DNA from: Trichopria drosophilae
Taxonomy: Eukaryota; Arthropoda; Insecta; Hymenoptera; Diapriidae
Reading direction: 5' to 3'
DNA: 64,000 nt
NCBI GenBank assembly: GCA_030407085.1
Contig: CM059582.1
Span: 203,154,001 to 203,218,000 of the forward strand
Position numbers and translations under genes: made by a program. Below are positions 56,229 through 64,000 of this stretch, one piece after another (the first letter of the stretch is position 1; the number at the start of each line of letters is the position of its first letter). The notes under the pieces were generated by a model that had not been told where the DNA came from, searched no databases, and saw only the letters and a list, made by a program, of their open reading frames with translations.

Positions 56229-57306
56229 ATGGCGGAGCTTTCTGAAAGAGATCGAATAACACTGTTAATAATGCGAGGCTGAGGAGATCAACAAAGAGGG
56301 TATAAAACAGTAACGCGATTATTTAATGAAAATTTTTGGAATGAAAATAATAGGATCTCCAAAAGTACTGTAATCCGTACTATTCAACGTATCGAGGCCA
56401 TTGGTAGCGTTAAAAGCCGTCCAAAATCTGGTAGACCTAAAACAGCAACAAATAATGATAAGGCATTAGATGTTTTACAGTCTTTCGTTGAAGATCCCCA
56501 TATTTCCATCAATCGCGTTGCACAAGAACACGAAATCGGTCATGCATCTGTCAGTAAAATTCTGAAATTGAATAAATGGCATCCATACAAACTCCATTTG
56601 GTCCAAGAGTTGTCCGAAGACGATTTTGATAGACGCATCGAATTTTGTGATCTTATGATGGAGATGATTGTCGACGATCCTCTATTACTTGATAATATTG
56701 TTTTCTCTGATGTGGCAACATTTGAACTGACTGGAAATGTAAATAGACACAATTGTAGATACTGGAGTGACGTTAATCCTCACTGGAAAAGAGACAATCA
56801 TACTCAATATCCACAAAAAGTTAACGTATGGGCTGGTATTCTTAATGGTAGACCAGTTGGCCCTTTCTTCATTGAAGGCAATTTGACAGCACAAGTATAC
56901 CTAGTCATGCTTCGCGAACAAATTGTTCCAGCTATTCGAGACATAGCTGGTGGAAATATGGATGAAATTTATTTCCAACAGGATGGAGCTCCACCTCATT
57001 ATGGTGTCATTGTCCGTCAATATTTGAATGAGGTCTTTCAGGACAGGTGGATAGGGCGAAGGGGTCATATTGAGTGGCCACCTCGGTCTCCGGACTTGAC
57101 CCCACTTGACTTTTTTTTTGTGGGGTTACTTGAAAAGTAAAGTTTATGCCACCAAGCCTCAAGATTTAGATGATTTAAGAGGGAGAATAACTCGAGAGAT
57201 AGAACTAATACCGCCAGAAACGTACCGGAATGCGGTTTCAGCTGTTTATAACAGATTGGCACATTGCCAGGCTGTTGAAGGGCAACAATTTGAACATTTG
57301 TTGTGA
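56229..57306 (+). pseudogene. Mariner transposase, DD41D type, two lesions
   Basis: A full-length (about 358 codon) IS630/Tc1/mariner transposase. The N-terminal helix-turn-helix pair includes SKSTVIRTIQRIEAIGS and ASVSKILKLNKWHPYKLH. The linker SGRPKTA is present. Catalytic residues are Asp161 in VFSD, Asp252 in YFQQDGAPPH and Asp294 in PDLTPLDFF, with 41 residues between the last two, hence DD41D, as in the rosa group. Lesions are TGA at codon 18 (MRG*GD, Trp expected) and a one-base insertion in a T9 run at about 57110-57118, which ends the main frame at 57140; the true C-terminus (WGYLKSKVYATKPQDLDDLR to LL) lies in the next frame to 57306. The Glu usual after VFSD is Val. Confidence 0.9.
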
Positions 57307-57362
57307 ATTGTTTGGTACAATTAAATATTTTGCCCAAGCTAACCAACTGGAATTAAATTTGC

Positions 57363-57518
57363 CTTAACTGGCCGGACTCACACACCACTCTTGCCTTAAC
57401 TGGTCGGACTCGCACACCACTCTTGTCTTAACTGGTCGGACTCGCACACCACTCTTGCCTTAACTGGTCGGACTCGCACACCACTCTTGCCTTAACTGGT
57501 CGGACTCGCACACCACTT
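57363..57518 (+). repeat. 32 bp tandem repeat, 5 copies
   Basis: AACTGGTCGGACTCGCACAC followed by CACTCTTGCCTT, repeated about five times with few changes, between the transposase stop and the right TIR of the mariner. Confidence 0.9.
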
Positions 57519-57820
57519 AACAAATTGTTAACTTCAAACCTTTATAACTTAAAAAGTACTTAATAAAAAAATATTTTATTATAGTGTTTTAGAAAGCTCT
57601 CGAGATAAGCTATAAGAATATGCAATAAAATGTAGGGGGTTCTATTTAAAAAAATAAGATTGACCTTGAAATGACCTTGAAGGACATGGTCAAGGTCAAA
57701 GTCAAGGTCATCATCTTACTCCCCGCTTGAAACCATATAACTTTGCTATTGGACATTTTCTCCTAAGTGCATTCTAACTGAAGATATTAGGGGGGTCCGA
57801 TACTTTTCGATGACCCTGTA

Positions 57821-59512
57821 TAACAATCCGCTATTGTCGCGAAAAGCTGTAAATGAATGTAAATTCATTTCAAATCTTTTCGTACCATATTTACAAAACT
57901 GTTTTAAAAATAAGTTCAAACCGATCACAGATGAGGCCACTTACGGCAAAGCGAATTTTATTCTGGAAAGCAACAAAAATATTTTTAATAAGTTTTCAAC
58001 CGAAAACTTGCGTTTCAATATGTATAGAAATCACAGTTTATTTGTTGATCCACAAATTTTCGACATTGGAAAACAATTTTGCATTAATACCCCTGACGAT
58101 CCTGAAACTGTTTCACTTACTACGAAATCGATCACTGCAGCTTTTGTTCCTTTGTCTGAAACTTTGAAGTTATTTATTGAAATACCGGGAGTTTTTGAGC
58201 AAATAAACAGCTACATGAAATACCTAGAAGAGGATAAAGTATTCTTGTCTAATTTCATACAAGGTGATTTATGGTTGCGCAGATACAAGATAAGAAACGA
58301 AAATAAAATAGTTTTCCCCATATTTTTATATTTTGACGAGTTCAAAGTGGGAAATGCTTTAGGAAGCCACGCTGGTGCACAAAAATTGGGAGGAATTTAT
58401 GTGTCTTTAACGTGCTTACCACCGCACCTCGTTAGTAAAATGCAAAACATTTTCGTATCCGCAATATGCCATGCTAAAGACTTAAAAGAGTATGGAAATT
58501 AGAACATTTTTAGGAAAACAATTGAAGACTTAAACAACATATGTGACAACGGTATACAGATACGTATTCGCGATAAAGATTTGACGGTTTTCTTCGAATG
58601 TGTGTTGGTACTAGGTGATAATTTGGGGCTAAATTGTATATGTGGCTTTTCTCAAAGTTTTTCGGCTAATCATTATTGTAGGATTTGTACGGCAGATCGT
58701 CTTCAATGCCAGCAAATGACAGTTGAAAATAAGAATTTGGTGAGAACAATCGAGTCCTATTACAATGATGAGAAAAAAAAGGATTTTGCCTCTACGGGCA
58801 TAAAAGAATACTGCATATTCAATGAAATAAGAAACTTTCACATTGCAGAAAATATTACGGTCGATGTAATATATGACTTTAATGAGGGAATAGCTGTATA
58901 TTATGTCGGGCAAATACTGAATACCTTGATTAAAGAAAAAATATTAACCCTAAACATCATAAACCATCGAATAGAGGTATTCCATTACAATGTGTTAGAG
59001 AAAAGAAATAAACCCGTGCCTTTATTTTTGCAAATGGTACAAAAGGTCAAACATTGAGAATAAAACAGTCAGCATCTGAAATGATATGTTTAATCAGATA
59101 TTTAGGCTTAATGATAGGAGATATAATTCCTGCAAATAACGAACCGTGGAAACTGTATCGGTGTTTACGTCAAATTGTTGGAATTATAACGTCTCCAAAA
59201 TTAAATAGAGGTGAAATATCGAACTTAGGAGATCTTATTAAAAAACATAACCGGTTGTACATTTCCCTGTTTGGATCCTTGAAACCAAAGATGCACATCT
59301 TCACGCATTATGCAAGAGCGATGATGTCAAATGGACCAGTAATGCGCTATTCGTCTATGATGTTTGAGAGAAAAAATAAAAAATTAAAAGAAATCGCCAT
59401 ATCTACATCCTGTTACAAAAACTTACCGTATACGATTGCTTTACGTCACCAATTGCAGTTAAGCTATTACAAAGAATGTACATCGTTCACAACTGGTGAT
59501 ATTTTGAAATAA
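57821..59512 (+). pseudogene. tnp2-like transposon protein, copy II
   Basis: Three plus-strand frames in order (to 58502, 58581-59057, 59054-59512) encode: NNPLLSRKAVNECKFISNLF; IFLYFDEFKVGNALGSHAG and GGIYVSLTCLPPHLVSKMQ; after a TAG at 58500, ECVLVLGDNLGLNCICGFS and SANHYCRICTADR (cysteine pair); KEYCIFNEIRNFHIAENITV and NHRIEVFHYNVLEKRNKPVP; after a frameshift near 59055, QSASEMICLIRYLGLMIGD, LKPKMHIFTHYARAM and MMFERKNKKLKEIAISTS. Layout and the final motifs match copy I at 53098. The coding similarity starts right after the right TA of the mariner, as if that element inserted into it. Dead as it stands. Confidence 0.65.
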
Positions 59513-59563
59513 AGAAAGTATGTACCGTTTTAAAGAAAGTAAAATTAAAAAAAACAACGCAAG

Positions 59564-59925
59564 GTCCAAAATAAGAATAATGGGCAATTCGTCGACTGGA
59601 TACCCCACAACATAAAAACGTCAGTTTGCGAAATTCCACCGCGTGGTATGAAGTTGGCCAGCACGTTCATCGGGAATTCTACTGCGATTCAAGAGATATT
59701 CAAACGAATCTCGGATATGTTCTATCAGATGCTCCGTCGTGGAGCCTTCTTACATTGGTTTACACAAATCAAGGAATGGATGAGTTGGAGTTTTCGGTGG
59801 CCGGATCGAATTTGGATGATCTAATATCGGAGTACCAACAATATCAAGAAATAAGTGCTGAAGATGATGAGGAAGAAGTATTTCATGAAGAAGCTGAGTG
59901 CGAAGTGAAAATTGAGGAAGACTAA
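59564..59925 (+). pseudogene. Beta-tubulin C-terminal fragment
   Basis: Reads [40 protein letters not shown] and [20 protein letters not shown] to AFLHW, then shifts frame near 59759-59761 to [20 protein letters not shown] and [10 protein letters not shown] with an acidic tail (EEDs and EEAE, ending KIEED). These are unmistakable beta-tubulin C-terminal landmarks ([27 protein letters not shown]-x2-GMDE, SEYQQYQ). Only the last quarter of the protein is present, and it is much diverged ([11 protein letters not shown] for the usual core). Similarity begins right after AG, as at an exon start. Probably a dead exon or a captured fragment; a divergent male-specific tubulin exon with a lesion is possible. 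Confidence 0.85.
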
Positions 59926-59929
59926 TCCC

Positions 59930-60565
59930 TTAGTGTACAGTGCTGTGCGGAATTTTTTTTTTTAAATATAATAATATTATTCGATGTATATATTTATTTA
60001 TATTTATATTTATATAATACATATAATACATTTATATTACATATACATTGATGCTTATTTAAAATTATTAATTTTCTACTGTTTAACTGAACTCGATGAA
60101 TAAATCGACAATTAAAGACATTTTTATTAAAAATTCTTAGTTTGATCGCTTCCACATAAGCTCTGCGCTTGCTATAAAAAATAGTATATATTCTTATACA
60201 CAGTTTCAAATGTGAAGAACAAAATTTTTTCTAACAACATTTCATGAAGTCTGAATCCCAAGACACGAAGAATTATTAAATATATGCGAATTATTAAACA
60301 TTTTTTGAACTTCCTATTTTTATTTCTTCCAGAAGTACAGGAATAAATCTAACCATTTAAAGTTTAGAATTCAATCTCTAAATATCTATAAGCAATATTT
60401 TATTCCAAAGGATTTAATCTGGAATAACTATAGTTTACTATACATTTCAGTCTTAATAAAACACAACATAAACAATATATGCAAAAATAAACACTCAATA
60501 TCAAATTACTAATAATATAACGAAACATTTGAAATGAACGAAAATAACTACGTCTAATTATACTA
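59930..60565. other. AT-rich spacer
   Basis: TATTTATATTTATATT-type simple repeats near 59990-60040. No gene seen. Confidence 0.4.
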
Positions 60566-60571
60566 CTATAA

Positions 60572-60915
60572 TTTTTGAACCTTTTCAATGAGTGTAGTAA
60601 CACCGACAAATGGATGCTGTACATGAAAATCAAAGACAGTTTTTTCTAAGAACTGTCAGATGTGATTGCACGGAATTGGAAAATCAAGCTTTAACATTTT
60701 CATGCATTGAAATAATAATTCTATTCCCATTGATGGGGTCGATGTTCTGTATGTCCATCCTTCCTTCAGCACGACGTAAGATTCTTTTATGTCACTGAGA
60801 CTCGGTCCAAAAATTGCAACATAAGGCTGCATGGGCAATTTATTTGTCAAATAAATATTAACAATATCATTCTGGACTTCTTCTAAATGAAGTTCGAAGT
60901 TATCGTTTGTCTGTA
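60572..60915 (-). pseudogene. Unrecognised exon, last of a decayed minus-strand gene
   Basis: An acceptor (TTTCTCTACAG) at about 60916 opens a frame TNDNFELHLEEVQNDIVNIY, then LPMQPYVAIFGPSLSDIKES and YVVLKEGWTYRTSTPSMGIE, CNHI*QFLEKTVFDF (TGA where Trp is likely) and a stop near 60572. The QPY(V/I)-x3-G...S-YVV(L/I)-x10-S-x-AV/GIE layout resembles the C-terminal domain of large transposon-associated proteins in insects; I cannot name it. It lies downstream of the exon at 61364-61540. Confidence 0.45.
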
Positions 60916-61363
60916 GAGAAATGTTTGAAAGTTCATAATATATAATTTATAATTTTATAATCATTAATTTTGTATATTAATTTGTGACATATTACAAGTT
61001 ACTACATTTTACATTAATCTGTATCGAGAAGTCGATCCACATTGAGTATCGCACATTTCCAATAGTACAATGTATGATACAAATCTACCTACTAGACTTA
61101 TCAGGCATATAGAATCATTTCTTAATACAGATTTTCAAGGGGATGTCACATGATTCTTTCCAATTGAAGAAACTGGAATTGTTGAAATGATTTATATTTA
61201 AGCAGTAATATCATTGGAGAAATAATTTTCTCCAAGAAAGATGCACAAAGCACAAAAAGTGATGAAAACTTTCTAAACGCTTATACTGTTAATTAGTTAA
61301 CAATAGAAATGAGTCCACAATTGAAATTCCAATTGACAATACATTATTTAAACGACCTTACCT

Positions 61364-61540
61364 CTAAGTAATACACGAACGATTTACATGTTTCCGATTT
61401 CTGAAGGGTCCACATTAATTGCTGCTTACCTACACTTTTTCGAGTTCTCTTAAATAAATGAGGTAAAAGTCTTAATGCGAGGGTGCATTTGAGTTCTGAA
61501 ATCATTACCAATAAATATGTATTGTTAGAGGTGTACATAT
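61364..61540 (-). pseudogene. Unrecognised exon of the same decayed gene
   Basis: Minus-strand frame LVMISELKCTLALRLLPHLF, KRTRKSVGKQQLMW and KSETCKSFVYYLE, ending at a consensus donor TTAGAG|GTAAGGTCG near 61363. With the acceptor at 60916 this gives an intron of about 450 bp. Confidence 0.4.
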
Positions 61541-61929
61541 GTATACCAACACGTCCGCGTGTACACGCTTATGTGTGCGCGTATCATTGTGTTAGTGTAA
61601 TAAATTAAACCTTTGTCTTCCGATGCTGCTTTCAAAATGTCTGTTATATATTTATCTTTTTTCTTTGGTTTTTGCAAATTTTACAATCTTGTTTGCAATG
61701 TTTGGCCAATTCATAAGAAAAAAATCACTATTTTTTGGAATTTCAGAAAAAAATCTGCTTGTACCTAACAATAAAAAATTACAATGATATTTAATTAGCA
61801 AATTAAGCATAAAACATGTTAAGAAGAAGAGTAATTGTTCAATAAAATGTAACGAACCAAATTACTTCTCAAAGATAAAACTGGAAAAGTGTCCAATATT
61901 GACGAAATATCGTTTTTTCATAAAATTTA

Positions 61930-62335
61930 AATCTTTTTTCAGTAGTTTCCTTCCATTTTTGTAAAAATTCGTCATCTAACTTATCGGTAATTAATGAACT
62001 AAATTCATCTCATTTCTTTGGTTCTGAAAGAAGATCATTAAATAACTCGATATTCGTGCGATATTCACATGCGTGAGCCTGTTTTGCATACAAAAATTAT
62101 AGATAACACACCATCGTCATGTCGCTTGCGTTTTAGTGAATTATCCGAAAAACGCCCAACTGCCCTTTCTTGTTCTCTCATTTTCAGATAGGCCGTCTGC
62201 AAGGTTCCCGAAGCACTTTTACAATTTCCGGATCAAACATAATATGATTCTTTTAGGTGGTCTTTAAATAGATCGACTGCTATTTCTGCTAATTCTTTCA
62301 GACGTTCTGTTTTTATTCTACATACACGATAATTC
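61930..62335 (-). pseudogene. Coding remnant upstream of the decayed exons
   Basis: Minus-strand patches in different frames: ERLKELAEIAVDLFKDHLKE (about 62310-62255), SASGTLQTAYLKMREQERAV and LKRKRHDDG (about 62220-62120), AKQAHACEYRTNIELFNDLL and ITDKLDDEFLQKWKETT (about 62095-61945) with a TGA between. They read like helical segments of one protein and lie upstream of the exons at 61.4 and 60.7 kb, so this may be its 5' part. Confidence 0.4.
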
Positions 62336-62339
62336 AAAT

Positions 62340-64000
62340 ATATAAATTATTTGCAACTATATATTATACATATATATACAAATGGGAAATTCTCCTGAAA
62401 AGTTTACGTTGTTGTAATTTCTTAATAACACAATTTGAGTTTGAATTTTTTTAAACATGTTCTAGGTATATTCTGAAGTGATAATTCAACGTTGCGCAAA
62501 ATTCATGTTTGATATAGTAAATGCTATTACCTTTCTTAAATTTTAATTATTAATCTACATTTTACAGTGAATTTATAATTCATGAAATACAGTCTTTATA
62601 ATTTAATTTCTTATTTAATTTTGCGTAAATTTTTATTCATTATTCATTATTTATGATTTAAAAATATATAAATTATAAAATAAACAAAATAAAAGCATGT
62701 TCGTATCAATTGACATTTGTAGAATTTTTGGTTGACGTATTGGATTAGTCATTTTGCAACTGAACCCCTGGCGATCAAAAGGAGATACGCGCGAAACGCC
62801 GGAGAATTTGTTGGCCCCTCGGCTCGTAATTTTTTTACTTTCGAATTTTAAAGTTTTCATTAGATATCTTAATAGGAAAATTAATTACGCGTATTTTTTG
62901 TTAAAATAAAAAATTTCTATCCCTCTTCGTTTTTAATATAATCGCAAAAAACGAAATTATTTGAAATATAAAATAACTTAATTATTTTGTCTTTAACTCG
63001 TCATATCTTTTACAATAATTGGAATTTTTTAATGAAATTTTTAGGGAATATGCACTATTCTATCTACAAACTAACGTATTTTTCCAAATTATGGTTAGTT
63101 ATTACGGAAATTTTTTAAAAATTGGTTTTTGTTTTACTGCACAAAATTGACATTGAAAGCTTCAAACACTTCGGGAGTCGAGGGAATTTCAATAAATCGA
63201 AATTTCCTTCCCACCGAAATCTGACTTGTAGTTTTCAAGTAACAATTGAAAGTTGTAATGCTGTCGTGTTTTCTTATTCATGGAATTCGTGAAAGAGACG
63301 ACGCGACGCACAAAATCGCTTCTAATATATTTTTAGGACTAATGAATACCAAAGTTCCACGATAGTCACATTTATTATTAGTATGTTAATGCATTTGAAT
63401 TGTCAAAAATTTGAAACTCCAGAGAGTATATACTTAAAAATAATAAAAAAAATTTACATGTAATTCACCTTATACATTATAATAATGGGCACCGTTTTAT
63501 TTAAAGCATTTTAAAAAATTATTTATATTTTTATGGTACTTTAAATGCAATTTTTTTTTAATTTGACAAGAATTTTCCAACTATTGTTTGAAAATACAAA
63601 AAAAAACAAAAAGTTTTGGCAATATATGATACTTTAAGAATCAATTTATACAAAATTGCACCAACTACAAATTTGTAATAAAATTTCGTTTGTAAATTAA
63701 AAATAAAAGTTGAACGAGAATAATTTTTCTATTTTTTAAATTAAACCATTATAAGACAAATATAAATTATTTGTATCTGTTTTCGAATTTATAGAATTTT
63801 TATTATTTTTAATATTGAGTGTTTCTTTTCTCTTTCTTTTATATAAATAAAGTAATTTTTTAATACCTTATAAAACTGTCAAGCTGCTCATAAAAATTTT
63901 AAATTAATAATTAATATATAGTTTTCAAAAAATAGTGTTTTAGTAAATTTCATATATGGAAACTACTTACGTAAAACAATTTGTACGTCGGAATTCGTAC
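62340..64000. other. AT-rich DNA, no gene seen
   Basis: About 75 percent AT or more, with many homopolymers. The frame at 62651-62860 and its neighbours match nothing I know. No repeat or transposon end was found up to the window edge. Confidence 0.5.

Larger units (their letters stand above)
55211..57818 (+). mobile_element. 2.6 kb mariner-type element with 298 bp TIRs
   Basis: Begins CAGGGTCATCGAAAAGTATC and ends with its inverse, GATACTTTTCGATGACCCTG, flanked by TA on both sides (55209-55210; 57819-57820). The inverted repeats are near-perfect for 298 bp (55211-55508; 57521-57818) and contain runs of TGACCTTGAC-type words. High TIR identity points to recent insertion. It carries one transposase frame with two lesions and a 32 bp tandem repeat behind it. 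Confidence 0.92.

Noticed and set aside
53270..60700. Reassigned stop codons (TGA or TAG read as Trp)
   Set aside because: Several stops stand where Trp is expected, but they occur only in otherwise frameshifted transposon remnants and are explained by single G-to-A changes.

Overview
This window looks like a repeat-rich stretch of an arthropod genome, most likely an insect. The evidence is AT-rich DNA with spliceosomal introns (GT...AG), decayed copies of many eukaryotic transposon families (CR1-like and R4/Dong-like LINEs, a Penelope-like element, Copia gag, a probable solo LTR, DD41D mariner, pogo-like and tnp2-like transposases), a tRNA-derived SINE, a captured beta-tubulin fragment, and no prokaryotic operon structure. 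A divergent ankyrin-repeat gene with a decayed neighbouring copy would fit a hymenopteran such as a parasitoid wasp, but that narrower placement is inference.

Layout. 0.1-0.8 kb: a 63-65 bp minisatellite. 1.7-4.5 kb: the only clearly intact host-like gene, a two-exon minus-strand ankyrin gene, with the collapsed remnant of a second copy downstream. 5-6.3 kb: a family A repeat. 6.9-10 kb: CR1-like LINE and Penelope fragments. 11-16.7 kb: nested inverted and tandem repeats, including a 4.2 kb TIR element with TA duplications. 16.7-17.8 kb: remains of a transposon-associated gene. 19.4-22 kb: two family A copies head to head. 24-27.2 kb: a foldback structure built of 80 bp repeats. 28-28.8 kb: a GC-rich island with a terminal-exon candidate. 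30.2-33.8 kb: a family A fragment, a 500 bp C15A block that looks like a sequence gap artefact, a truncated R4/Dong-type LINE and a SINE. 34.4-37.2 kb: three tandem Ulp1-like (C48) protease modules, the first with a complete catalytic set. 37.2-40.6 kb: pogo-like, tnp2-like and Copia gag remnants. 41-44.7 kb: GC-rich DNA holding a 612 bp TIR element and a 1.7 kb foldback. 44.8-49 kb: hairpin family B repeats and a solo LTR. 49.8-50.8 kb: another family A copy. 51.8-62.3 kb: exon-like remnants (DUF4806-like and others), two copies of a tnp2-like transposon protein, one of them adjoining a 2.6 kb mariner with 298 bp TIRs, and a beta-tubulin 3' fragment. 62.4-64 kb: AT-rich DNA with nothing recognisable.

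These genes form no pathway. Most coding signal is dead or dying transposon sequence. The two loci most likely to be functional are the ankyrin gene and the first C48 protease module. The best candidates for something undescribed are the 0.95 kb-period array of protease modules, with active-site decay in its second copy, and the non-coding repeat families A and B. Coordinates of decayed elements are approximate to tens of bases, and family names come from reading motifs by eye.
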